Source: Methylocystis sp. (GTDB lineage Bacteria; Pseudomonadota; Alphaproteobacteria; Rhizobiales; Beijerinckiaceae). Taken from it: DNA of 64,000 nucleotides. The stretch spans positions 1-64,000 of the forward strand of contig JAMBEQ010000266.1 in the NCBI GenBank assembly GCA_024506175.1. The letters are read 5' to 3'. The translations under genes were made by a program, and so were the position numbers. The notes beneath the pieces were generated by a model. That model had not been told where the DNA came from. It ran no database searches and was given only the letters and a program-made list of their open reading frames with translations. Shown here one piece after another: positions 1 through 8,545 of this stretch (its first letter is position 1; the number at the start of each line of letters is the position of its first letter).

Positions 1-2
1 CC

Positions 3-1778
3 ATGACGACGAACTTCGACACGAAGCAGGTCATCGAACAGATCGGGCGTGACATCGAGACGTGCGCGGAGAACGCGAAGCGCGCCGCGCTCCGCTCCGA
101 AGACGACGCCGCGATGCGACTCACCGAGTCGATGAAGTGGCTCGGGCGCATCCCTTCGCTCGAAGCTCTGCGTGCAGGCTGCAAGGGGCTCCGCTTCGAG
201 TGCGCCAGCGAGCGGATCGACGCCGAGCGCGCGAAGATCATGAAGGGCGAGGGCGCGTACGTGCACCCGTTCGCGCTGAACGCCATCTACGGCAAGACGG
301 CGAAGCAGGTGCTCATCCCGCCGAACGCCGGCAAGTCGACGCTCGGGCTCATGCGCGCCTACGAGCGGGCTCTCGCGGGCGAGCGCGTGTTCGTCGCGTC
401 CCCCGAGGGCGACGTCGTCATGCGCCCCGCGTCGGGCAAGGAGGAGCACGAAGGCCGCGAGCTGATCGCCGGCATCGACATCGCGGCGGGCTCGGACGAG
501 AGCGCGCTCGTCGTCGCTGAGCGCGAGCCGACCGGCAAGATCCGCATCGTGCAGGCGTTCTGCGACTTCGACCCGGACCGCATCGCGAAGCTGTTCCGCG
601 AGGAGCTGCTCAAGTCGACGAAGAAGAGCGAGCGCGCGATCGAGGTCGGCTCGGCCGAACACAAGCGCGGGATCTACATCGACGAGGCGCAGGGCTTCGT
701 GCTCGACGAGAAGATCCAGCTCAAGACGCGCGGACCGCTCGACGCGCCGCTCATGCCGAAGCCCGCGAAGACGTACTTCAAGCCGTACGTGAACAACGAC
801 ATGGGCACGACGTGGATCATCGAGTACCTCGAAAACGGCACTCCACTGCGCGCCGTGCAGATCGACGCCGGGCTGATGCGCGAGTTCGTCCACAACATGC
901 AGAGGCGCAACCGCCCGAAGCCCGGCGAGGATGCCGTGCGCGTCGAGAACTACCGCGAGCTGTTCGACTCGAACCCCGACTACGTGTGGAAGCTCCGCGC
1001 GGACACGCGACCCGTGGTGATGCCGCACGCGAAGATCCCGAGCGGTGCGCCGAACCAGGACGAGGGCCATGCGAAGAAGCTCGGGCACGCGTGCCTGAGC
1101 AGCGAGTGCTGCGGGCCCGAGTGCCCGATGTTCGTCTACTGGATGAAGGACTTGCTGCCGATCGCCGACTCGTCGCAGCTCGACATCGTCGGGGCGTTCT
1201 TCGGGCTGAAGCGCGCCGAGAACTTGAACAAGCTGCAGAAGGAGCCCGAGGCCGACGTCGACTTTCGCGCGCGCATCGAGACCGCGTTCGCCGTCTACGA
1301 AGAGCTGCTCAAGCGCTGCGCGATGACGTGCCCGGGCGGCAGCGAGCGCAAGGGCTGCGAGTGCTCGAAGCCGACCGACTGTCCCTACGCCAAGTCGTCG
1401 AGCTACGGACGGCACGAAGTGATGGCGCTGCAGGCGGGCGCGCTGAGCGGTCCGATTCACCTGCACGGTCAGGCAGCGATGGATCTCGCGAAGATCAGCA
1501 TGCTGATCTTCGACGACGTGCCGGAGCCTGAGATCGACACCTCGAAGAGCAGCGTCGCGCTCAAGATGCTCAGCGACGCCGAGGTCGCATGCGCGCCGAA
1601 GGTCGTGCCGTACAAGCAGCCGCGCACGCAGGCGCGCTACCCGTCGAAGTGCCCGCTTTGCCCCGAGCAGGTCATCGTGGGCGACACGATCGAGATGGTC
1701 GAAGGCGGGCAGTGGGCTCACCGCGTCTGCGCTGATCGTCAGCGCGATGCCGCGAAGCTCACGCGTCGCGGCATGTAG
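3..1778 (+). CDS. Hypothetical phage protein with C-terminal Cys-rich zinc-binding-like segments; carries a DPDRIAxLFR motif also found at the tape measure C-terminus
   Basis: 591-aa ORF; CPLCPEQV...HRVC and CPGGSERKGCECSKPTDCPY clusters; no family recognised. Confidence 0.65.
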   Translation: MTTNFDTKQVIEQIGRDIETCAENAKRAALRSEDDAAMRLTESMKWLGRIPSLEALRAGCKGLRFECASERIDAERAKIMKGEGAYVHPFALNAIYGKTAKQVLIPPNAGKSTLGLMRAYERALAGERVFVASPEGDVVMRPASGKEEHEGRELIAGIDIAAGSDESALVVAEREPTGKIRIVQAFCDFDPDRIAKLFREELLKSTKKSERAIEVGSAEHKRGIYIDEAQGFVLDEKIQLKTRGPLDAPLMPKPAKTYFKPYVNNDMGTTWIIEYLENGTPLRAVQIDAGLMREFVHNMQRRNRPKPGEDAVRVENYRELFDSNPDYVWKLRADTRPVVMPHAKIPSGAPNQDEGHAKKLGHACLSSECCGPECPMFVYWMKDLLPIADSSQLDIVGAFFGLKRAENLNKLQKEPEADVDFRARIETAFAVYEELLKRCAMTCPGGSERKGCECSKPTDCPYAKSSSYGRHEVMALQAGALSGPIHLHGQAAMDLAKISMLIFDDVPEPEIDTSKSSVALKMLSDAEVACAPKVVPYKQPRTQARYPSKCPLCPEQVIVGDTIEMVEGGQWAHRVCADRQRDAAKLTRRGM

Positions 1779-1785
1779 TTGGGCC

Positions 1786-2325
1786 ATGGGCGAACAGAAG
1801 CGCAAGCGCGAATACTGGCTGCGAAACCTCAAGGTGCCGACTTCACCGACCGACGAGCTGCCTCCGGTGGGCGCGTTCGGGCACCGCGAGGAGCTGACGC
1901 GCACGCGCTTCTACAGCGAGGTCATCGCGCACTACACGGACAAGGAGCAGCACGAACTGCTCGTCACCTTCGCGCGCGAGAAGCGCATGCCGTTCATGTC
2001 CTTCGGCGACCAGCTCGAAGCGATGGCGCGGCACCTTCACGACGGAAAGCCTGTCGAGACGCTCCTCAACGCTGCGAAGAAGCCTCAGCATCAGCTCGAA
2101 GCCGAGTTCAAGCTCGTCGAGATCGTGCGCGAGGGCACGAAGCGCTACGGGACGGGGCATAAGGCGGTGCCGTACATCTGCGAAGGGCTCCACCAGCTCT
2201 TCCCGAAGGCGACGCGCGAGCAGATCGAGATGGGCTTCAAGGCGGGCATCACCGAGGTCGGCTTCAACACGAGCCGCGTCATCGAGACGATGCTCACCGT
2301 GCTCGGGCAGGAGCCGAACGCGTGA
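1786..2325 (+). CDS. Hypothetical protein
   Basis: In-frame ATG at 1786 just after the upstream stop; ORF to 2325. Confidence 0.65.
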   Translation: MGEQKRKREYWLRNLKVPTSPTDELPPVGAFGHREELTRTRFYSEVIAHYTDKEQHELLVTFAREKRMPFMSFGDQLEAMARHLHDGKPVETLLNAAKKPQHQLEAEFKLVEIVREGTKRYGTGHKAVPYICEGLHQLFPKATREQIEMGFKAGITEVGFNTSRVIETMLTVLGQEPNA

Positions 2326-2588
2326 AGTTCCTCGTCACCTGGTCGAAGCTCCGCGACCCGAGCACGATGGCGGTCACCCATCTCGGCGACGCTGAGGTCG
2401 AAGCGGGCAGCCATCGCGGCGCGTGCGAGCAGGTCGTCGGCAAGATGCTCGAAGCGAAGGCCGAGTACGTGCAGGCGCAGACGGTCACGCTCAAGACGAT
2501 CCAGCGCGAGCTGATGCGCCTACGCGGGCCGAACGTGTGGTTCCGGCTCGAAGATGAGCACCTCGTGCACGTGCCTCCGCAGTCATGA
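2322..2588 (+). CDS. Hypothetical protein
   Basis: Start overlaps the upstream stop. Confidence 0.6.
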   Translation: MKFLVTWSKLRDPSTMAVTHLGDAEVEAGSHRGACEQVVGKMLEAKAEYVQAQTVTLKTIQRELMRLRGPNVWFRLEDEHLVHVPPQS

Positions 2589-2803
2589 AGTGGCCGCTGC
2601 TCGAAGGTGAGGAGCCGCAGCTCCACACGCACGCGACCGACTGCTTGCCGGACGAGCATCCATTCGCGCACGAGACGGTCGAGTGCACGGGCTGCGGGAC
2701 GATGCTCCACGCGTTCAACAACGAATGCATGCGCGCGTGGGTCGAGTTCCACGACGGCGGGATGTGCCTCCGCTGCGCGCTCCCGCGTTTGGAGAGTATG
2801 TGA
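2585..2803 (+). CDS. Small zinc-binding (RING-like Cys/His) protein
   Basis: CTGCGTMLHAFNNECMRAW...GGMCLRCA; start overlaps the upstream stop. Confidence 0.55.
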   Translation: MKWPLLEGEEPQLHTHATDCLPDEHPFAHETVECTGCGTMLHAFNNECMRAWVEFHDGGMCLRCALPRLESM

Positions 2804-3036
2804 CGAACGAGCAGCTCGAAGCCGCGTTCAAGGCGCGCACTCCGATTCGGTGCCGCAAGATGCTCGGCTTCATCGTGGGCATCAAGAAGACGGCGACGCG
2901 CGAGCGCGTGATCCGTCTCGAAGCCGAGGTCGTGCTCGACGCGGGCACGAAGGCGCACGATCGCGGAGGCGTATACGAGTACCTCCCGCATTCGGTCACG
3001 CTCCGCGTCTCTCCGCGCGAGGTCGAGCCGGCGTGA
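2800..3036 (+). CDS. Hypothetical protein
   Basis: GTG start in an ATGTGA overlap with the upstream stop. Confidence 0.55.
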   Translation: MTNEQLEAAFKARTPIRCRKMLGFIVGIKKTATRERVIRLEAEVVLDAGTKAHDRGGVYEYLPHSVTLRVSPREVEPA

Positions 3037-3290
3037 TGACGCCACGACAGCGGAAGGTTCGGAACACGCTCGAACGCGAGTACCTCGCCGACCTTCATCG
3101 CAGGCGTCTGCGTGCGCCGTGCTCGAAGTGCGGAGCGAGATCGGGCAAACCGTGCGTCTTCACGGACGGGCCGCGCAGGGGTTCGCATATGGCTGGCACA
3201 CACGCCGACCGAGACACCGAAGCGAACCGACGCGGCTACGTGAAGGGCCCGCGATACTGGCGGTCGCGGAAGGGATGGCGGTATCGTTGA
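3036..3290 (+). CDS. Small phage zinc-ribbon protein (CSKCGARSGKPC...HMAGTHADRD)
   Basis: ATG at 3036; CxxC-x5-C...H pattern common in small phage proteins. Confidence 0.6.
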   Translation: MTPRQRKVRNTLEREYLADLHRRRLRAPCSKCGARSGKPCVFTDGPRRGSHMAGTHADRDTEANRRGYVKGPRYWRSRKGWRYR

Positions 3291-3397
3291 CGAGCGCGAC
3301 GGCGCCGCGCTCCACTGACGGAGTGCCTGCGACCGGAGATAAGGCCACCGATCGCACGCGGTGTCGTCGCGTAGCTTCTCGTGATAGCGTCTGGCTC

Positions 3398-3571
3398 ATG
3401 ATTCCCCGCGCGCTCAAGCTCGGTTGGCTCGTCTGGATCGCTGCGTGGCTCTTCTGCGTGACGCGCGTGCTCATCGCGTGCACCGAGCCGAAGAACCCGG
3501 TGCCATGCGACCCGAACGCATCGTGGCCGGACCCGTGCGCAGCCGCTCCGCTCGACGCAGGGAAGGGCTGA
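3398..3571 (+). CDS. Small membrane/secreted protein
   Basis: N-terminal hydrophobic helix; TAGCGT box 7 nt before ATG. Confidence 0.5.
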   Translation: MIPRALKLGWLVWIAAWLFCVTRVLIACTEPKNPVPCDPNASWPDPCAAAPLDAGKG

Positions 3572-3577
3572 GCCGCC

Positions 3578-3979
3578 GTGCTCGTGCCGAAGACGACCTC
3601 GATGCAGCCGAAGCGCCGCGAGATGTGGCGCGGCGACACGTTCTCCTTCGACCTCGATCCCATCATCGACCCGAAGACGAACATCCCGAGGAACCTCACG
3701 GGCTGCAAGCTCTGGTTCACGGCGAAGGGCAACGTCGCTCTGAACGACAACCAGGCGAGCATCGCGCTCGACACGGCTTCGCTCGGCGGCGTCACCATCG
3801 TCGATCCCGTGCGCGCGCTCGTGACGGTCACCGTGCCTCCGATCGCGACGCGTGCGCTGCCGGACGGGCCCGTCGTGCTCGTCTACGACGTGCAGCTCAT
3901 GCTCACGAACGGCACGATCCTCACCGTCGAGGCCGGTTCGATCATCGTCTTTCCCGACGTCACGCGCGCGATCGCGTAA
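3578..3979 (+). CDS. Hypothetical beta-rich, BppU N-terminus-like protein
   Basis: MWRGDTFSFDL...DLTGCKLWFTAKG pattern; GTG start. Confidence 0.5.
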   Translation: MLVPKTTSMQPKRREMWRGDTFSFDLDPIIDPKTNIPRNLTGCKLWFTAKGNVALNDNQASIALDTASLGGVTIVDPVRALVTVTVPPIATRALPDGPVVLVYDVQLMLTNGTILTVEAGSIIVFPDVTRAIA

Positions 3980-3990
3980 GGAGCACGGTC

Positions 3991-4347
3991 ATGGCGAGCA
4001 GCAGCGGTCTCAAGGAGTGGGCGGACGTCAGGGCGCCGAAGGACATCGCGCTCGAACACGACTACATGCGCACGAAGGCGACGGAGGCGAGCTGGAACGC
4101 GAACGACGCGAGCATCCGCGCGAACGCGACCGGCTACCACGCCGATCGCGCCGAGACGACGAAGCTCCACGAAGAGGCGCGCAACGCTCACGCCGACGCG
4201 GCGAAGCAGTGGAAGGCGGTCGGCGGGCCCGATGGGCACGAGATGGCCGAGAAGCACGAAGCCGCCGCGAGCGAGCACCACGACAAGCACAACGCCTCGA
4301 AGGCCGGACCGCGCAACCCCAAGGGTCACTTCACCGGAGGCGGCTGA
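3991..4347 (+). CDS. Ala/Lys/His-rich hypothetical protein
   Basis: ATG at 3991 after GGAG; composition. Confidence 0.55.
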   Translation: MASSSGLKEWADVRAPKDIALEHDYMRTKATEASWNANDASIRANATGYHADRAETTKLHEEARNAHADAAKQWKAVGGPDGHEMAEKHEAAASEHHDKHNASKAGPRNPKGHFTGGG

Positions 4348-4865
4348 TGGCGAGCGAGCTGAAGACGTGGGCGAACGACAAGGACGCGCGCAAGGCTGCC
4401 GCGAAGGAAGCGAAGGCTGCCGCGAAGAAGGAATCGGCGGCGCAGTTCAAGGAGCTGAGCAAGAAGGCCGACGTCGCGCAGAAGAAGGCGGACAGCAGCG
4501 CGAAGCCCGAGGACCACGAAGCCGCGCGCGTCGCGCACAAGGAAGCGTTCGACCACGCGTCGAGCCACTACCTGCGTTTCGGCGGGCTCTCGATGCACGA
4601 CAAGGGCGAGACGCACCGGCAGAAGGCGCTCACCGCGGCGATGCGGCGCGACGACCTCAAGACGCGCGGCAAGGACGCCATCGAACCGAAGGGACAGCTT
4701 TCGGCGAATACCTCGACGGCGACGCAGGGCGGGCTCTTCACGAGCGAGGGCAAGGCGGCGGTCGGCAACTACACGAAGCCGGCGGGCACGCAGCTCGGGC
4801 TCTTCCCGGGCGGAGCTGCGGACGATCAGCCACGCGACGAGCAGGGACGCTTCGCCTCGAAGTAG
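4347..4865 (+). CDS. Ala/Lys-rich basic hypothetical protein
   Basis: TGATG overlap with the upstream gene; KAAAKEAKAAAKKE tract; C-terminal RDEQGRFASK. Confidence 0.55.
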   Translation: MASELKTWANDKDARKAAAKEAKAAAKKESAAQFKELSKKADVAQKKADSSAKPEDHEAARVAHKEAFDHASSHYLRFGGLSMHDKGETHRQKALTAAMRRDDLKTRGKDAIEPKGQLSANTSTATQGGLFTSEGKAAVGNYTKPAGTQLGLFPGGAADDQPRDEQGRFASK

Positions 4866-4882
4866 CGGCATAGGGCGAGCGC

Positions 4883-5173
4883 ATGAACGACAAGCCGCCG
4901 CTCGCCGACGACTTCATCCGCATCTCGCGCGCGCTCGAAGTGGCGCTCCGGAACGAGCGCGAGATGCACGAGACGCTCAAGGCCGCGCAGGGGCGAGGCA
5001 CGCAGCTCCTCGAACGCGCGCGCGAGGCCGAGCGCAGGATCGGCGAGGCGCGACGGCAGCTCTACGAGATCAAGTTCCAGATCGACCAGGGAGCGGACGC
5101 GCACGCTCTCGACGCGCTGGTCTCGCGACTTCTCGATGTGCTACGCGACGACGATGGCGTTCACGCGGGCTGA
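4883..5173 (+). CDS. Coiled-coil hypothetical protein
   Basis: ORF; TAGGGC box 6 nt before ATG. Confidence 0.55.
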   Translation: MNDKPPLADDFIRISRALEVALRNEREMHETLKAAQGRGTQLLERAREAERRIGEARRQLYEIKFQIDQGADAHALDALVSRLLDVLRDDDGVHAG

Positions 5174-5705
5174 GATCCTCGAAGACATCGAGGAGTGCTC
5201 TCGCCTCGTCGAGCAGTGTCATAACATGCTCATCTCGCTCAGCGTGGAACGCGAGCGCAGGCTCGCGCGAAACCGCGAAGCCGAGCACGAGGCGCGTATC
5301 AAGCACCGGCTGCAGTTCCCGCCGCTCGGCGTGTCGAAGACGACATGCCCGACGTGTGGTGGCGAGGTCGAGCATCGCGCGGGCTTGACGAAGCCCGTGC
5401 ACCTCGGCAAACCCATTGCGGGGCAGAGGCTCTGCGGCATGAGGAGCAGGGACATGATCGTCAAGGTCGAAGTGCACGGCGCGAATGCGCAGATCAGCAA
5501 CGAAGACGGTTCGGTGTCGATGACGATGGCGGTGACGATGCCGCTGCTCGCGCGCATGAACGGAGCGAAGCGCGCCTTCTTCCTCGCGACGTTCGAGCAC
5601 GGTGGCGGAAAGAAGGACTGGCGCGACGGCAAGGGCGAGCAGGAGTATCCGAACCCCGTCGAGATCGTCGACATCGGCGATCGCGTGAAGGATCAGGCTT
5701 GGTGA
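5154..5705 (+). CDS. Hypothetical protein with a CxxC zinc pair
   Basis: ATG at 5154; TTCPTCGGEVEH. Confidence 0.55.
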   Translation: MAFTRAEILEDIEECSRLVEQCHNMLISLSVERERRLARNREAEHEARIKHRLQFPPLGVSKTTCPTCGGEVEHRAGLTKPVHLGKPIAGQRLCGMRSRDMIVKVEVHGANAQISNEDGSVSMTMAVTMPLLARMNGAKRAFFLATFEHGGGKKDWRDGKGEQEYPNPVEIVDIGDRVKDQAW

Positions 5706-6379
5706 TGTGCCAGTACACGCAGAGCTACGCGAGCGCAGCACGCGCGGTGCTCCTCTCGACGGAGAACCTTCGCCACGCGTATTCGTGGCGACACCACCGG
5801 CTCGGCATGCTGCAGGGCGAGATCAACGACGAGCTTCGGATCCACATCTGGCATCCCGCGCTCGTCGTGCCGTGGGCGAACCCGCTCCGCGCGGTGCACG
5901 ATCACCGCTTCGACCTCGTGAGCTACATCGCGGTCGGCGTGCTCGGCGACCAGCCCTACGACGTGCGTGAAGATGACGGCTGGGTCGATGTCGACGAGCA
6001 GCAGCACCGCGGTTGGAAGCTCACGAGCATGTACGCCATCGCGCACGCGAAGGTGCAGACGGAGACGCAGAGCGACGTGAAGAAGCTCGGGCGCGTCTGG
6101 GCGCGACCGCACAAGGCGCGCGAGCTGACGCGCGGCGACGTCTACAGCATCCAGCGGCGCGCGTTCCACACGACGCTCGTGAGCGGGCTCGCGATCACGG
6201 TCGTGCATCGGTCGAACTTCGACAACGACCCGGCGCGCATCCTCGGCTCGGGCGACGAGAGCGGGATCATCAAGCCGGACGGCACGCCGTTCGTCACCAT
6301 CAAGGGCGTCTACGAGACCGTGATGAGCGAAGCCGAAGAGGCAGTCGGATACCTGCGCGCGCAGTACCCGCGCAGCTAG
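5705..6379 (+). CDS. Putative cupin-like protein
   Basis: VHDHRFDLVSYIAVGVL and RRAFHTTLVSGLAITVVH histidine motifs; ATG in an overlap. Confidence 0.5.
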   Translation: MCQYTQSYASAARAVLLSTENLRHAYSWRHHRLGMLQGEINDELRIHIWHPALVVPWANPLRAVHDHRFDLVSYIAVGVLGDQPYDVREDDGWVDVDEQQHRGWKLTSMYAIAHAKVQTETQSDVKKLGRVWARPHKARELTRGDVYSIQRRAFHTTLVSGLAITVVHRSNFDNDPARILGSGDESGIIKPDGTPFVTIKGVYETVMSEAEEAVGYLRAQYPRS

Positions 6380-6432
6380 GTGCGGAAAAGCACCACGCGC
6401 GGGAGCGGGCGCGCGCTGATAGAGCTTCGAGC

Positions 6433-6603
6433 ATGATCGTCATCTACCTCGCTCCGCTCGTGATGCTCATCGGGCTCGTGCTCTTCTTCACGAGCCGGAC
6501 GAACGGCGACCTCAAGGAGATCGGCCGCATCATGTTCGCCTTCGGGCTGCTCGCGACGCTCCTCGCGCTCTCCGCGCACCCGGCGGCGCTGCGGCTTCCC
6601 TAG
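6433..6603 (+). CDS. Small two-helix membrane protein
   Basis: MIVIYLAPLVMLIGLVLFF...IGRIMFAFGLLATLLAL; resembles a common small phage membrane protein; TAGAGC box before ATG. Confidence 0.55.
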   Translation: MIVIYLAPLVMLIGLVLFFTSRTNGDLKEIGRIMFAFGLLATLLALSAHPAALRLP

Positions 6604-6629
6604 ACACCATCTGCGGCGCCTGATACTTC
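6601..6629 (+). promoter_or_regulatory. Promoter TAGACA-N17-TACTTC, 7 nt before ATG 6637
   Basis: -35/-10 spacing. Confidence 0.5.
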
Positions 6630-6636
6630 GTGGGGC

Positions 6637-7752
6637 ATGGCGAAGTTCTACCTGCTCACGACGATGGCGTTTGCCGGCTCGAAGCTCTTCGCCGGGCAGC
6701 TCATCGACGACAACCAGTACGACACGACGAAGATGACCGCCGCGGGCGCGATCCTCGTCGTGCCGAACGCGGGGCTCGACGCTGCCGCTGCGCTCTGCGC
6801 GCAAGCCAAGCTCGCCGGAGCGAGCGAGGCGACGCTCGACGCGATCATGCGCGGAGGCTTCGAGCAGCAGCCGAACAACGGCGTCGGTCCGATCTTCTAC
6901 GGCGGCGGCGACGACGGCGACTTCGTCGCGGACGGGACGGCGACCGACCCGAACCTCACGCTCGCGGGCTCGACGTACACGCTGAACAACGACTGCTTCT
7001 ACCGGCACCTCACGGTCAACGCCGGCATCACCATCAAGACGAACGGCTTCCGGCTCTTCTGCTCGGGCACGCTGCTCAACAACGGCACGATCTCCTGCAA
7101 GGGCAACGACGCAAGCGGAGCGACGGCGGGCGCGATCACGCATGCGGGCGCGCTCGGCACCGGGCTCGCGGGCGGAGCGGGGCACACGGGCTCGGGCACG
7201 GGCTCGGCGGGCTCGAACCAGTCGGCGGCGCTCACCGACGTCAACGCGGCGGGCGGAGCTGGCGGAGCTGGCGGCGCGAACGCGGGCGGAGCTGGCGGCA
7301 CCTACTCGGGCACGGCGGTCAACGGCGGCGGGCATTACCTCGTGCCCATGACGACGGGCTGCATGCTCGGGCAGACGTCGGGCGGAAACCAGGCGACCGT
7401 CAACATCATCGGCGGCGGAGCGGGCGGCGGAGGAGGCGGCTCGGACAACGCGGGCGCGACCGGCGGCGGAGGCGGCTCGGGCGGAGGCGTCATGGTCCTC
7501 GCCGCGTTCAACCTCGTGAACAACGGCGTCATCACCGCGGACGGAGGCAAGGGAGCCGACGCGAGCGGCACGACGGGCAACGCGGGTGGAGGCGGCGGAG
7601 GCGGTGGCGGGCAGATCCTCAGCCTCTCGCGCTACCGCTCGGGCACGGGCACGATGACGGCGAACGGCGGGCTCGGCGGCGCTGCGTTCGGTGCGAGCGG
7701 CCACGCGGGCGCAGCGGGCAACCCCGGGCTCGTGCATCAGCACGCCGCTTGA
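6637..7752 (+). CDS. Glycine-rich tail fibre/adhesin-like protein
   Basis: Gly-rich GGAGGAGG tracts; N-terminus shared with the next ORF. Confidence 0.65.
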   Translation: MAKFYLLTTMAFAGSKLFAGQLIDDNQYDTTKMTAAGAILVVPNAGLDAAAALCAQAKLAGASEATLDAIMRGGFEQQPNNGVGPIFYGGGDDGDFVADGTATDPNLTLAGSTYTLNNDCFYRHLTVNAGITIKTNGFRLFCSGTLLNNGTISCKGNDASGATAGAITHAGALGTGLAGGAGHTGSGTGSAGSNQSAALTDVNAAGGAGGAGGANAGGAGGTYSGTAVNGGGHYLVPMTTGCMLGQTSGGNQATVNIIGGGAGGGGGGSDNAGATGGGGGSGGGVMVLAAFNLVNNGVITADGGKGADASGTTGNAGGGGGGGGGQILSLSRYRSGTGTMTANGGLGGAAFGASGHAGAAGNPGLVHQHAA

Positions 7753-7778
7753 CGGCGATTCACCGAGCCTGATACGCG
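7749..7778 (+). promoter_or_regulatory. Promoter TTGACG-N18-TACGCG upstream of 7800
   Basis: -35/-10 spacing. Confidence 0.5.
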
Positions 7779-7799
7779 TTTCCGTACGAGGTCACCGCC

Positions 7800-8492
7800 A
7801 TGGCGAAGTTCTACGTGGTCAACACCATCACGATCGGCACGCAGAAGTTCTTCGCCGGTCAGCTCATCGACGACTCGCTCATCGACACGACGAACTTCGC
7901 CGCTGCCGGGCTCCTGCTCTGGCCCGACGACTCGCTCGGGGCGCACGTCGTCTCGGACGCAGGCGCTCGCGCGCAGGCGGCGCGGCTCCGCGGCGCGAAC
8001 GAAGCCGAGCTGGACAGCATCATGCAGACGGCGGTGCAGAGCGTCCAGAAGAGCGAGGACACCGCGCAGGACGCGAGCGGCGTCAGTGCGGCGACGGCGC
8101 TCGCCGCGATCCTCGTGCACCTGACGATCGACGTCCCGCTCGCGACGCTGCAGGCGAAGACGAGCGGCACCGCGTTCAACATCGGCGCGGCGCTCCCCGC
8201 GAACGCGCGCGTGCTCGCGACCGAAACCGAGGTCGTGCAGGCGCTCGCGGGCGGCACGACGAGCGCGGCGACGGCGAAGCTCGGCTCGGCGACCGACTCG
8301 GGCGACGATTCGCTCATGGGCGCGGTCGACGTCTTCACGGCGACGGGCATCCTCAGCAAAGCGGGCTCGGACCCGTACCAGTCGCGCGGCGCGCAGCAGC
8401 TCAAGATGAAGGTCACGCTCACGGGTGACGTGATGGCGAACCTCACCGCCGGGCACCTGAAGCAGCACGTCTACTACAGCGTGCTCGCGTAG
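7800..8492 (+). CDS. Structural/fibre-associated protein with the MAKFYxxNTxxxGxQKFFAGQLIDD N-terminal module
   Basis: N-terminus homologous to 6637-7752. Confidence 0.6.
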   Translation: MAKFYVVNTITIGTQKFFAGQLIDDSLIDTTNFAAAGLLLWPDDSLGAHVVSDAGARAQAARLRGANEAELDSIMQTAVQSVQKSEDTAQDASGVSAATALAAILVHLTIDVPLATLQAKTSGTAFNIGAALPANARVLATETEVVQALAGGTTSAATAKLGSATDSGDDSLMGAVDVFTATGILSKAGSDPYQSRGAQQLKMKVTLTGDVMANLTAGHLKQHVYYSVLA

Positions 8493-8545
8493 CGCGCGCT
8501 TTCCCCCTAGCGCACCTGCCGCACTTCTGACATCTTCTGCGAGGG

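Noticed and set aside
3-1778. Terminase large subunit call for the first ORF (GKSTLGL, GIDIAAGSDESALVVAE)
   Set aside because: No proper Walker A GxxxxGK[ST], no Walker B or nuclease acidic triad in the right context; resemblance too weak.
6376-7743. 455-aa minus ORF opposite the Gly-rich fibre
   Set aside because: Artifact of the GC-rich Gly-coding repeats.
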